Shown: positions 17,565 through 26,590, counted from the first letter of the stretch. The stretch: 64,000 nucleotides of DNA from Mycolicibacterium anyangense (GCF_010731855.1 NZ_AP022620.1:5146001-5210000), one strand, 5' to 3'. A program made the numbers and translations. The notes: generated from the sequence alone by a model not told the origin.

Positions 17565-18674
17565 TTAGCTCTCGTGCTCCTCGGCGGCTCCGCCTCTGTC
17601 CGGATGGACCGAATAGTGCCGGGTCTGATTCCCGCCATTGCGCTTGGCCCGATACATCGCGCTGTCGGCGTCGATGATCAGCTCCTCAATACACGAGCGG
17701 GGATCCAGCGCTCCGATCTCGTCGAGGCGGGCGCTGGCCGACCCGACGCTGGCGGTCACCGGCACCGCGGCAGACGCCACGGCGTCGCACAGCCGCTGCG
17801 CCAGCGAGTGTGCGTCGTCGTTCGCGGTGACCGTGGCGACGACGAACTCCTCGCCACCGTTTCGGGAGACGATCGCTTCTTGCCCGGCGCTGGCAACCAA
17901 CACCTGTGCCACGTGCGCGAGCACGCGGTCACCGGCGTCGTGGCCGTGAGTGTCGTTGACCGCCTTGAAGGCGTCGAGGTCGATGAGCGCAATGGACAAC
18001 CACGCCGGACCGCGTTGCGGCGACCGAATCAGATTGAGCGTCTGGTTGCGGAATGCACGCCGGTTGAACAGTCCGGTCAACGGATCGCGATCGGCCTGCA
18101 CCAGATCCGTGCCGAGCCGGTAAACGAGGCTGTAGACACCAACCGGCACAAAGAGGTTGGACAGCAGTACCGCTATCACCGCGACGACGGACAGCGCGAG
18201 GTGGCCATCTCCAATCAGCCGCGTCACGTCGATCAGGACAACCGCGGTGACAAGGACGAAGTTGTAGAGCATCAGTTTCGGGCTCTGGAACAGCGCCAGG
18301 AGCGATCCCGCGATCATGAATGCGTACGTCGAGATCAACGATGACCGTGGGTCAGGCAGCAGAAGGCAGATCATCGCGATCGACGAACAACACCCGATGG
18401 AGAAAGCGATGAACTCGCGGTGCGTCGGCCACCGCACAGCCCAGAGCAGCACCGCGAAGACGCCGAAAAGGGTGGGCACCCAGGCGACTGCTCTGCCGAC
18501 CCCGACCGCCCCGTCCCGACTGTGCAGCAGCATCGACAACGAAAGCACCGGGCCCGCCACGACCACGCCCATCACCAGACGGGCCTGGCCCACGATGCCG
18601 CGGGCGCGCAGGTAGCCGGTCAGCCAGTCATAGCGGTCCGGATGTCGCCACCACTGCCGCACCACGTCTGACAC
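17565..18674 (-). CDS. Membrane-bound diguanylate cyclase (GGDEF domain)
   Basis: A 369-residue protein with about six transmembrane helices in the first ~190 residues (for example VVVAGPVLSLSMLL, FAVLLWAVRW, VLVTAVVLIDV, LALSVVAVIAVLLSNLF) and a C-terminal GGDEF domain. The domain begins DRDPLTGLFNRRAF and has the substrate-binding FKAVNDTHGHDAGD and the active-site loop SRNGGEEFVV. GGEEF is a functional variant, so cyclic di-GMP synthesis from two GTP is expected. I see no RxxD inhibitory site five residues before GGEEF. The membrane part resembles an unclassified MASE-like sensor. It starts at GTG 18674 and stands alone on the minus strand. Confidence 0.9.
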   Translation of the reverse strand: MSDVVRQWWRHPDRYDWLTGYLRARGIVGQARLVMGVVVAGPVLSLSMLLHSRDGAVGVGRAVAWVPTLFGVFAVLLWAVRWPTHREFIAFSIGCCSSIAMICLLLPDPRSSLISTYAFMIAGSLLALFQSPKLMLYNFVLVTAVVLIDVTRLIGDGHLALSVVAVIAVLLSNLFVPVGVYSLVYRLGTDLVQADRDPLTGLFNRRAFRNQTLNLIRSPQRGPAWLSIALIDLDAFKAVNDTHGHDAGDRVLAHVAQVLVASAGQEAIVSRNGGEEFVVATVTANDDAHSLAQRLCDAVASAAVPVTASVGSASARLDEIGALDPRSCIEELIIDADSAMYRAKRNGGNQTRHYSVHPDRGGAAEEHES

Positions 18675-18759
18675 CCAGTTCCCCCGCGACGTCGTTACCT
18701 CGATCGGTCATGAGGGTAAACGCTGGGTGACCCGACGGCACCGCAAAGCACCGAGTCTG

Positions 18760-19359
18760 TTACTCGTTCGCCGGCGTCCACGGCGTCAGCCACGGTTGTG
18801 GCTCCCATTTCTCCACCGCCGCCACGAGCTCGTACATGGTCGCGCCGTCAATGCTTTCTCGGATGATGTCGGCATGTCCGGCGTGCCGGGCCAGTTCGCT
18901 GACCACGTGGAGAAACACCCAGCGCACCGACCACGCCTCGACATCGGTTGGGAACCACGGGGCGTCCCGGGGGACCGGGACGGCGGCATCGAGATCTGCC
19001 GACTCGACCAGACGCAGCGTGTGCTCGTTCTGCCGGGCATACCCGTCGAGAACCTGCGCCAGGGTCTCGTCGGGACGCATGACGTACTCGTCGGTGTACT
19101 CCTGCTGGCGTTCCTCGAAGGTGCGGGTGTCGTCCGCCGGTTCGTGCGGGGCGGCCATGACGCGGCGCATCCAGCTGCGTTGCATACCGGTGGCGTGCTT
19201 GATCAGCCCGCCGATGGACAGGGCGCTGGCAGTCGGGGTGGCGCGGGCTTGATCGTCGGTCAAGCCGTAGGCGACCGCGACAAACGCGCCCTGCTGGTAC
19301 GACAGGAACTCGCCAAGGGCGTGGCGTTCGTCGCGGACAGGTCGGGCGAGTGCGGGCAT
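18760..19359 (-). CDS. DinB-fold protein (DUF664)
   Basis: A 199-residue predicted four-helix-bundle protein of the DinB/DUF664 superfamily. A helix-1 segment RDERHALGEFLSYQQGAF is followed by LSIGGLIKHATGMQRSWMRR, which contains the first metal-site His. The C-terminal RWVFLHVVSELARHAGHADIIRE holds the His-x3-His-like pair. Members of this fold include mycothiol- and bacillithiol-dependent S-transferases and maleylpyruvate isomerase, so a thiol-transferase or detoxification role is plausible. It begins one base after the stop of the upstream DinB gene and so forms a two-gene operon with it, apparently controlled by the WYL regulator across the divergent promoter. Confidence 0.82.
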   Translation of the reverse strand: MPALARPVRDERHALGEFLSYQQGAFVAVAYGLTDDQARATPTASALSIGGLIKHATGMQRSWMRRVMAAPHEPADDTRTFEERQQEYTDEYVMRPDETLAQVLDGYARQNEHTLRLVESADLDAAVPVPRDAPWFPTDVEAWSVRWVFLHVVSELARHAGHADIIRESIDGATMYELVAAVEKWEPQPWLTPWTPANE

Positions 19360-19360
19360 G

Positions 19361-19885
19361 TCAGATTCCTTCCCCGTGGGTGTGGCTGTAAAGGTCTCGC
19401 AGACAAGCTATTTCGGCGCCGTGATGGATCACCTCACGGTTGATGTGGAGGATCAGCGCGGACATCGGATGCTCGGAGTAACCGTGTTCGGCCGGGCCGC
19501 ACGGCCGGCCCAGATCGTCGTCACTCAATGCGCGGACCCCGGTGATCCAATTCCGGTAGGCGTCATCGAGCTGATGCAGCGCCGTCTGCGCATCGGCGGC
19601 ATAGTGCCAGCTTTGGTAGTCGGCGGGCGGGCCGGCGAAGTGGGCGTGATTGCGCATCGCGAGTACACCGACGATGACGTGTGCCAACCGCCAGGCGATG
19701 GTGGTGAACGGTTCCGGCCGTGGCGGTGGGTAGCTGAAATCGACGGCGCCGTCGGGATGCACCGTCCAGCAGTTCCCCACCGGCTGCCAGAAGTATTCGG
19801 CGTCGGTCAGACCGTCCAGGCGCGGGCGCAGTTGGTGGTGCCAATGCCAGTCGAGCTGATCGGCAAGGGATGTGGTCCAGGGCAT
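19361..19885 (-). CDS. DinB-fold protein
   Basis: A 174-residue DinB-superfamily protein. It opens with WTTSLADQLDWHWHHQLRPRLDGLTDAEYFWQP, then TTIAWRLAHVIVGVLAMRNHAHF (first metal His) and SALILHINREVIHHGAEIACLRDLY (paired His). These positions match the three-His metal site of DinB-type bundles. It is the first gene of the pair and starts 21 bases from a perfect palindrome shared with the divergent WYL gene. Such DinB-WYL pairs are common in actinobacteria. The reaction is unknown; thiol-dependent detoxification is the family-based guess. Confidence 0.85.
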   Translation of the reverse strand: MPWTTSLADQLDWHWHHQLRPRLDGLTDAEYFWQPVGNCWTVHPDGAVDFSYPPPRPEPFTTIAWRLAHVIVGVLAMRNHAHFAGPPADYQSWHYAADAQTALHQLDDAYRNWITGVRALSDDDLGRPCGPAEHGYSEHPMSALILHINREVIHHGAEIACLRDLYSHTHGEGI

Positions 19886-19906
19886 GACCCCACGCTGTCA
19901 CGGTAA

Positions 19907-19925
19907 GCGGACAGATTCTGTCCGC
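19907..19925. promoter_or_regulatory. Perfect 19-bp palindrome, candidate operator of the WYL regulator
   Basis: The sequence GCGGACAGATTCTGTCCGC has two perfect 9-base arms around a single central base. It lies in the 61-base divergent gap between the DinB gene (ATG at 19885) and the WYL regulator (ATG at 19947). Exactly 21 bases lie on each side, so it is centred between the two start codons. That placement would let one bound regulator control both promoters, including its own. Confidence 0.75.
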
Positions 19926-19946
19926 AGACTGCGCGACACTGGGGAC

Positions 19947-20909
19947 ATGTCCCAGACGACGAGCCGGGTGCTGCAGCTGCTGGGATTGCTGCAGTCGCGG
20001 CGGGTATGGACGGGTCCGGAGCTGGCCGAGCAACTCGGCGTGACGACGCGCAGTGTGCGCCGCGACGTGGAGCGGCTACGCGAACTGGGGTATCCCGTAC
20101 ATGCCAGCACCGGGCACGGCGGCGGCTACCAACTCGGCGCCGGCGCCGCACTGCCGCCGCTGCTCCTCGATTCCGACGAGGCGGTCGCCATGGCCGTCTG
20201 CCTGCGGCTGGCTGCCGGCGGCAGCGTGGCAGGCGTCGGGGAAGCGGCGCTGCGTGCGCTGAGCAAGCTCGACCAGGTGATGCCGGCCAGGCTGCGGGCT
20301 CAGGTGGCGGCCCTGCGCGGCGCGACGGTCACCCTGACACCCACCGCCGAGACCCCGGTGGACCCGGACACCCTCATGACGCTGGCCCGTGCCTGCCGCG
20401 ACCGCGAACACGTCGATACCGGCTACGTGGACCGGGCCGGGATGACCAGCAGCCGGCGTCTGGAGCCCTACCGGCTCGTCACCACCGGGCGACGGTGGTA
20501 CCTGCTGGCCTACGACCGCGACCGCGACGACTGGCGCAGCCTGCGCCTGGACCGGATGACCGACGTGCGCTCCCGGGGTACCACCTTCGCCGGCCGCGAG
20601 GCCCCTGACGCCGCCGACTACGTCGGCCGGGCGATCAGCGTCGCGCCCTACCGCTACCCGGCCAGGGTGCGTTACTTTGCTTCGAAAGATGTTCTTGTGC
20701 AGCATTTCTCGCCGTCGTCGGTGACCATCGTCGATGACGGTCCCCACAGCTGCGTCGTCCTCACCGGCGCGGACGACCCCCAGCGGCTGGCCCTGTACCT
20801 GGCGATGCCCGGCATCGCGTTCGAGGTTCTCGACCCGCCCGAAGTGGCGCAGGCGGCGGCAGCGGCGGGCGCATTGCTGGCAGGTGCGGCCGGGCGCGCC
20901 GGCCCCTGA
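19947..20909 (+). CDS. YafY-type transcriptional regulator (HTH-11 plus WYL domain)
   Basis: A 320-residue regulator. Residues 1-60 are a winged helix (SRVLQLLGLLQSRRVWTGPELAEQLGVTTRSVRRDVERLRELGY) followed by the beta-wing ASTGHGGGYQLG. A WYL domain follows (LEPYRLVTTGRRWYLLAYDRDRDDWRSLRLDRM), where the Trp-Tyr-Leu triplet is intact, and then the WCX C-terminal extension. WYL domains sense small ligands, often nucleotides. I chose ATG 19947 (MSQTTSRV). An earlier start would overlap the divergent gene and bury the palindrome in coding sequence. It lies 49 bases before the mannosidase gene on the same strand and could be co-transcribed with it. Confidence 0.92.
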   Translation: MSQTTSRVLQLLGLLQSRRVWTGPELAEQLGVTTRSVRRDVERLRELGYPVHASTGHGGGYQLGAGAALPPLLLDSDEAVAMAVCLRLAAGGSVAGVGEAALRALSKLDQVMPARLRAQVAALRGATVTLTPTAETPVDPDTLMTLARACRDREHVDTGYVDRAGMTSSRRLEPYRLVTTGRRWYLLAYDRDRDDWRSLRLDRMTDVRSRGTTFAGREAPDAADYVGRAISVAPYRYPARVRYFASKDVLVQHFSPSSVTIVDDGPHSCVVLTGADDPQRLALYLAMPGIAFEVLDPPEVAQAAAAAGALLAGAAGRAGP

Positions 20910-20958
20910 TCGTCGACGTCTCGCCGCGCTGACGGGTCTCGCCACGTAGATTGGCCGC

Positions 20959-23900
20959 GTGCGTGTGACCTCCGCGGAATCGACGGAGCTGTTCGTCGGG
21001 CCTCCTGACGCGCCGCTGCAGGTGGTGCGGGTGGGCTATGTGGGCGCCTCCGGGACGGAACCACTGACGATCTCCGGCGAGGGTGTGTCAGGGCAGGCCG
21101 CCATGGCGGCCGGCGACGGTGTCCTGGAAGTACCGGTAGCCGTCGAGCGGGCCATGGTGGGGGAGAAGCGCTCGGCGCGGGCCGGCGAGTTCGGCTTCGA
21201 GTTCACCGTCGCCGAGCCGGGCTGGACGATGTACATGATCAGCCACTTCCACTACGACCCGGTCTGGTGGAACACCCAGGCCGCCTACACGAGCGTCTGG
21301 CACGAGGACCCACCCGGGCGCGCCAAACAGAACAATGGCTTCGCCCTGGTGGCCGCGCACCTGGAGATGGCCCGCCGCGATCCCGACTACAAATTCGTGC
21401 TGGCCGAAGTCGACTACCTGAAGCCCTATTTCGACACCCACCCCGAAGACCGGGCCGACCTGCGACGGTTCGTCGACCAGGGGCGCGTCGAGGTGATGGG
21501 CGGCACCTACAACGAGCCGAACACCAATCTCACCGGTGCGGAGACATCGATCCGGAACTTCGTGCACGGCATCGGTTTTCAACGCGATGTGCTGGGCGCG
21601 CGACCCGCGACCGCATGGCAGCTCGACGTGTTCGGCCACGACCCACAGTTCCCGGGGATGGCCGCCGACGCCGGCCTGACATCGAGCTCCTGGGCCCGCG
21701 GACCGCACCATCAGTGGGGGCCGATGGCCGGTGACGGTGATCCGCGACGCATGCAGTTCAGCAGCGAGTTCGAATGGATCGCGCCGTCCGGGTTGGGCCT
21801 GCTGACCCACTACATGCCCGCGCACTACTCGGCGGGCTGGTGGATGGACTCCTCGGCCTCACTGGCGGAAGCCGAGCGCGCCACCTACGAGCTGTTCGCC
21901 GGGCTGAAGTCGGTGGCGTTGACGCGCAACGTGTTACTGCCGGTCGGCACCGACTACACCCCGCCTAATGCCTGGGTCACCGAGATCCACCGCGACTGGA
22001 ACGCCCGCTACACCTGGCCGCGGTTCATCTGCGCGGTGCCCAGTGAGTTCTTCGCGGCCGTCCGCGCCGAAGCCGACGAGCGTGGGATCGCGCCGTCACC
22101 GCAGACCCGGGACATGAACCCGATCTACACCGGCAAGGACGTCTCCTACATCGACACCAAGCAGGCCAACCGCGCCGCCGAAGATGCGGTGCTCGGTGCG
22201 GAGCGATTCGCGCTGTTCGCCGCGCTGCTGACCGGGGCCCGTTATCCGGAAGCCGCACTGGCCAAAGCCTGGGTGCAGCTGGCCTACGGCGCTCACCACG
22301 ATGCGATCACCGGTTCGGAGTCCGACCAGGTGTACCTCGACCTGCTGACCGGGTGGCGGGACGCCTGGGAGATCGGGCGGTCTGCCCGCGCCGGCGCGCT
22401 GGACCTGCTGTCGCGCGCGGTCGCCCCGTCAGCCGGCTCGCTGGTGGTGTGGAACCCGTTGGCGCACAACCGTACTGACATCGTCCACGCACAGCTCGAG
22501 AAGCCGGTGCGCACCGGGGTGACGGTGGTGGACAGCGACGGCCGGGAGCTGCCGGCCCTGGTGTCCGAGGATGGCCACCGGGTGAGCTGGCGAGCCGTCG
22601 ACGTGGGGTCGGTGGGCTGGCGGACCTATCGCCTCAAAGAGTCCGAGCAGGCGTCGGCCTGGGAGCCGCTGGCTGGTGTGGAGATCGCCAACGACTACCA
22701 CCGGCTGCGGGTCGACCCCGGCCGGGGCGGTGGGGTGTCGTCGCTGCTCGACCTGCGCTCGGGCGCCGAACTGATCGCGCCGGGGCGGGTCGGCAACGAA
22801 CTGGCCGTCTACGAGGAATACCCGGCACACCCGCAAGCCGGCGAAGGGCCGTGGCACCTGCTGCCGAAGGGTCCGGTCGTGTGCTCGTCGGCCTTCACCG
22901 CGGAATCGGTGCAGGCTTACCGAAGTCCGCTGGGCGAACGAATCATAGTGCGCGGCAAGGTCAGTGACGAACTGAGTTACCGACAGGTGCTGACCCTGTG
23001 GCACGGTATCGACCGGGTGGACTGCCGCACCACCATCGACGATTTCACCGGTGCCGACAAACTGCTGCGGCTGCGATGGCCATGCCCGGTGCCCGGCGCG
23101 CTACCCGTCAGCGAGGTCGGCGACGCCGTCGTGGGCCGCGGATTCGGGCTGCTGCACGACCACGCCTCCGGAGCGGACCGCGCCGTGGACACCGCGGAAC
23201 ATCCGTGGACTCTCGACAATCCGGCTCACGGCTGGTTCGGGCTGTCCTCGGCAGTCCGCATCCGAGTGGGTACCTACACCCGGGCCGTCTCGGTCGCCGA
23301 AGTCGTGGCGCCCTCGGAAGACTCGGCGGCCGAGGTGGCGCGCGACCTCATTGTTGCGCTGGTGCGGGCCGGGGTCACCGCCACCTGCAGCAGTGCGCCG
23401 CGTCCCCGCTACGGCCACCTGGAAGTGGACTCCAACCTGCCCGATGCCCGCATCGCGCTCGGTGGACCTGACGAGAACGCCTTCACCGCAGCGGTTCTCG
23501 CCGCAGCCGATCACGTCTATACCGCGGAACTGCATCGGCAACTCGCGGCAGGCGGCCAGGCCAGAGTGTTCGTCCCCGCCTCAGCACCGCTGGATCGGGT
23601 GTGGCAACCCGATGCCGATCTGCGTGACGTGCTGGCGCTGCCGGTCTTGATCGTGGCCGGTCACTGGGCGGGCGGACTGAGCGACGCGGTCGCTGCACTG
23701 GTCGACGACCTCGACGACGCCGAGATCACCGTCAGCCAGGATGTCCCCGGCGGCAGCGGCGATTTCGCCGCGCGCACCGTCGCCCTGATCAACCGCGGGG
23801 TCCCCGGATTCGCCGTCGAACCCGACCACACGTTGCACAGCTCGCTGATGCGGTCCTGCACCGGGTGGCCGTCGGGGGTGTGGATCGACCCGCCGCGGCG

Positions 23901-25134
23901 CACCGCGCCCGACGGCTCCAACTTCCAGCTGCAGCACTGGACGCACGAGTTCGACTTTGCCGTGATATCCGGGGAGGGGGATTGGCGCCGCAATGACATT
24001 CCCTCGCGCAGTGCGGAATTCAACCACCCGATGATGGTGGTCGCCGCCGGACAGGCAGCCGGTGTGCTGCCCGCCGACGGCTCTCTGCTGAGCGTCGAGC
24101 CCGCGGGTGTCGCCCAGCTCGGCACGCTCAAACCCGCGGGCAATCCGACAGCCGTCGGCAGCGTGGTTACCGTCGACCCGGCCGAGGTGACGATGCGCCT
24201 GGTCGAGACGCGCGGTGCAGCGGTCGATATCACCGTGGCGTCCGGCGTCGGATCGGTATCGGAGCTGGCGGCCGCCGACCTGCTGGAGGCTCCGCGCGGC
24301 GCGGCGCGCCAGGACCTGCACGGCTACCAGATCGCTACCCTGCGTGCCCGCCTTGACGTCACGCCGGTACTGGACTGTGCCGGTGCAACGTTGATCTCCG
24401 ATGCCGAAGCGGCCCAACCGCTCTATGCCCGCTACTGGCTGCACAACCGTGGCCCGGCGCCCCTGGGTGGCCTCCCGGCTGTTGCGCACCTGCACCCCGA
24501 AGCCGTCGCGGCCGGCCCGGGCCAGACGGTTCGGCTGCGCCTCACGATTGCCAGCGACTGCAGCGACGGGGCAGTGAAAGGTGTTGTGCAGCTACGGCTT
24601 CCGCGTAATTGGACAGCTGATTCCGCGGAGGTCGGGTTCACGCTGCCACCGCGCGGCCACGATGCGGACGACATCCTGGTCACCGTGCCCGCGGATGCCG
24701 AACCCGGTGACTACCCCGTTCGCGCGCAACTCACCCTGCGCGGCGACGTGCCACCCGCGTGGCAGCAGACCGTCGAGGACGTCTGCGTGGTGTCCGTCGG
24801 AGCGCCACCCGGCCCCGAACTGCTGCGGCTGGCCTCGGATCCCGAGGATGTCGTCGTCGCCCCCGGACAGCGCGCCCGAATCGTGGTGTCCGTCGAGTCC
24901 CTCGCCCGCGCCGACCTGGCACTGGAGGCCCATCTGATCAGCCCCTGGGGCACCTGGGAGTGGATCGGTCCCGCGGTGCGTGGCGAGGTGTTGCGGGCCG
25001 GGGCGACCGTCGACGTCGGATTCGACGTCGCACCGCCGCCGGGCCAGGAGCCCGGACAGTGGTGGTCGCTGATCCGGATCGGTTGCGCGGGACGGCTGCT
25101 CTACACACCGGCCGTGGCGGTGACGGTCCGATGA
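20959..25134 (+). CDS. GH38 alpha-mannosidase
   Basis: A 1391-residue GH38 enzyme, positionally equal to Rv0648. It is expected to cleave alpha-mannosyl linkages with retention. The metal-site motif is HFHYDPVWW (His98 and Asp100), and the nucleophile is Asp223 in WQLDVFGHDPQFPG. The middle region carries the GH38 helical domain (YGAHHDAITGSESDQVYLDLL with its zinc-ligand His). The C-terminal third is beta-rich, including PGDYPVRAQLTLRG-type segments that look like NPCBM or Ig-like folds. There is no signal peptide, so it is cytoplasmic, perhaps recycling mannosylated glycans or glycolipids. A GTG start is assumed, with a second GTG two codons on. It overlaps the next gene by four bases. Confidence 0.9.
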   Translation: MRVTSAESTELFVGPPDAPLQVVRVGYVGASGTEPLTISGEGVSGQAAMAAGDGVLEVPVAVERAMVGEKRSARAGEFGFEFTVAEPGWTMYMISHFHYDPVWWNTQAAYTSVWHEDPPGRAKQNNGFALVAAHLEMARRDPDYKFVLAEVDYLKPYFDTHPEDRADLRRFVDQGRVEVMGGTYNEPNTNLTGAETSIRNFVHGIGFQRDVLGARPATAWQLDVFGHDPQFPGMAADAGLTSSSWARGPHHQWGPMAGDGDPRRMQFSSEFEWIAPSGLGLLTHYMPAHYSAGWWMDSSASLAEAERATYELFAGLKSVALTRNVLLPVGTDYTPPNAWVTEIHRDWNARYTWPRFICAVPSEFFAAVRAEADERGIAPSPQTRDMNPIYTGKDVSYIDTKQANRAAEDAVLGAERFALFAALLTGARYPEAALAKAWVQLAYGAHHDAITGSESDQVYLDLLTGWRDAWEIGRSARAGALDLLSRAVAPSAGSLVVWNPLAHNRTDIVHAQLEKPVRTGVTVVDSDGRELPALVSEDGHRVSWRAVDVGSVGWRTYRLKESEQASAWEPLAGVEIANDYHRLRVDPGRGGGVSSLLDLRSGAELIAPGRVGNELAVYEEYPAHPQAGEGPWHLLPKGPVVCSSAFTAESVQAYRSPLGERIIVRGKVSDELSYRQVLTLWHGIDRVDCRTTIDDFTGADKLLRLRWPCPVPGALPVSEVGDAVVGRGFGLLHDHASGADRAVDTAEHPWTLDNPAHGWFGLSSAVRIRVGTYTRAVSVAEVVAPSEDSAAEVARDLIVALVRAGVTATCSSAPRPRYGHLEVDSNLPDARIALGGPDENAFTAAVLAAADHVYTAELHRQLAAGGQARVFVPASAPLDRVWQPDADLRDVLALPVLIVAGHWAGGLSDAVAALVDDLDDAEITVSQDVPGGSGDFAARTVALINRGVPGFAVEPDHTLHSSLMRSCTGWPSGVWIDPPRRTAPDGSNFQLQHWTHEFDFAVISGEGDWRRNDIPSRSAEFNHPMMVVAAGQAAGVLPADGSLLSVEPAGVAQLGTLKPAGNPTAVGSVVTVDPAEVTMRLVETRGAAVDITVASGVGSVSELAAADLLEAPRGAARQDLHGYQIATLRARLDVTPVLDCAGATLISDAEAAQPLYARYWLHNRGPAPLGGLPAVAHLHPEAVAAGPGQTVRLRLTIASDCSDGAVKGVVQLRLPRNWTADSAEVGFTLPPRGHDADDILVTVPADAEPGDYPVRAQLTLRGDVPPAWQQTVEDVCVVSVGAPPGPELLRLASDPEDVVVAPGQRARIVVSVESLARADLALEAHLISPWGTWEWIGPAVRGEVLRAGATVDVGFDVAPPPGQEPGQWWSLIRIGCAGRLLYTPAVAVTVR

Positions 25135-25682
25135 CCATTGCGGCCACCGTCGCCGGAGACCCCATCGACGTCCGCGATATCGATGCGCGCGAAGCGCTGT
25201 TGCGCACCACACCCCAGGTCGCCGCACTGCCGCGCCCCGGCACCAGCGAGGGTCGCCAACTGCGTCGCTGGCTCACCCAACTGGTGGTGACCGAACGGGT
25301 CATCGCGCGGGAGGCACAGGTGCTGGCAGTGACCGTCGACGCGTCCACCCCGACCGAAGACCACCTCCTCCCTGACCTCACCGCTCGCCTGGAGATCGGC
25401 AGCATCGCAGCCGCGGTGCTCGCCGAACCGCTGGGCCGCGCCGTGTTCGCCCGCGTCACCGCAGACGTCGATGTCGCCGAGTCCGACATCGACGACTACG
25501 CGCAACGCAACCCCGGTCGCTTCCCGGTGCGTCGAGAGCTCGCCGCACATCTGCGCGGCGCCGCCCGTCGTCGCGCCTTCCGGATGTGGCTCGTCTCCCG
25601 CAGCGCCGAACTGGTGTGGCTGGCGCCCGGCTACGAACACCCCGGCGACCCCCGCCAACCCGATAACACCCACAAACACTGA
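25131..25682 (+). CDS. Small SurA/PpiC-N-like protein (DUF7158-like; labelled FabD2 in M. tuberculosis)
   Basis: A 183-residue protein that starts inside the mannosidase stop (ATGA) and whose TGA shares a base with the next ATG, so it is tightly coupled on both sides. In M. tuberculosis the gene at this place (Rv0649) has been called fabD2. Here there is no GHSxG acyltransferase motif and the protein is far too short for FabD. The visible pattern is instead helical: RQLRRWLTQLVVTERVIAREAQ, then DVAESDIDDYAQRNPGRFPVRRELAAHL, then RRRAFRMWLVSRSAELV. This is reminiscent of the N-terminal region of SurA/parvulin-type chaperones. No signal peptide is present. A chaperone or assembly partner for the mannosidase is a guess from context. 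Confidence 0.75.
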   Translation: MTIAATVAGDPIDVRDIDAREALLRTTPQVAALPRPGTSEGRQLRRWLTQLVVTERVIAREAQVLAVTVDASTPTEDHLLPDLTARLEIGSIAAAVLAEPLGRAVFARVTADVDVAESDIDDYAQRNPGRFPVRRELAAHLRGAARRRAFRMWLVSRSAELVWLAPGYEHPGDPRQPDNTHKH

Positions 25683-26587
25683 TGGCCGACACCCTGGTTC
25701 TCGACATCGGTGGCACCAAGATCGCCGCCGGCTTGGTCGACCCCGACGGTCGGCTGACGTTCCAGACCCGCGAACCCACACCGCACTCGCCCGACCCCGA
25801 CGTGGTGTGGGCGGCCGCCCAGCGCACCATCGCCGCGGCGCTCGCCGAAGCGGGGGCAGCGGTGGCCGGTGTGGGGATCTCGTCGGCGGGACCGATCCAC
25901 CTGCCGGACGGAACCATCAGCCCCATCAACATTCCGGCCTGGCGGGGCTTTCCGGTCCGCGACCGGGTGAGCGACGCGGTGCCCGGGGTTCCGGTGCGCC
26001 TCGGCGGCGACGGGGTGTGCATGGCCCTCGGCGAGCATTGGCGCGGCGCCGGCCGCGGCGTGGGGTTCATGCTGGGCATGGTGGTGTCGACCGGCATCGG
26101 GGGTGGTCTGGTCCTGGGCGGCGCGCCCTACAACGGGCGCACCGGCAATGCCGGCCACGTCGGGCACGTCATCGTCGATCCCCAGGGGCCCCCCTGCAGT
26201 TGTGGGGCGCGGGGATGTGTCGAGGCGATCGCCAGCGGACCGCATCTGGCGGCCTGGGCACAGGAACAGGGTTGGGCCGGTGCCGACGCCAAAGAACTGG
26301 CCGAGGCTGCCGCAGCCGGGGATGACATTGCGCGACGCGCGTTCCAGCGGGGGGCCAGCGCCATCGCCGCGATGATCGCCTCGGTCGGGGCGACGTGCGA
26401 CCTGGATCTGGTGGTCGTCGGCGGGGGAGTGGCCAAGGCCGGGCCGGTGCTGTTCGATCCGCTGACCGCTGCGCTGCGCACCTATGCCCGACTGGACTTC
26501 ATCGCCGACCTGCGGGTGGTTCCGGCGGCGCTGGGCGGGGATGCCGGGCTGGTCGGGGCCGCCGCTCTGCTGCGTGGGGCCAGCTGA
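25682..26587 (+). CDS. ROK family sugar kinase / glucokinase-like
   Basis: A 301-residue ROK protein, positionally Rv0650. The ATP-binding LDIGGTKIAAGLVD is at the N-terminus. The catalytic Asp is in VRLGGDGVCMALGE, where typical ROK kinases have DNDANAAA or a variant, so the loop is unusual. GMVVSTGIGGGLVLGG and the ROK signature GNAGHVGHVIVDPQGPPCSCGARGCVEAIASG follow, the last with the zinc-binding His-x-Cys-x-Cys-x4-Cys pattern. It would phosphorylate a hexose released by the upstream mannosidase, for example mannose or glucose. No helix-turn-helix is present, so it is a kinase rather than a repressor. A one-base overlap with the upstream gene shows operon membership. Confidence 0.9.
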   Translation: MADTLVLDIGGTKIAAGLVDPDGRLTFQTREPTPHSPDPDVVWAAAQRTIAAALAEAGAAVAGVGISSAGPIHLPDGTISPINIPAWRGFPVRDRVSDAVPGVPVRLGGDGVCMALGEHWRGAGRGVGFMLGMVVSTGIGGGLVLGGAPYNGRTGNAGHVGHVIVDPQGPPCSCGARGCVEAIASGPHLAAWAQEQGWAGADAKELAEAAAAGDDIARRAFQRGASAIAAMIASVGATCDLDLVVVGGGVAKAGPVLFDPLTAALRTYARLDFIADLRVVPAALGGDAGLVGAAALLRGAS

Positions 26588-26590
26588 GCG

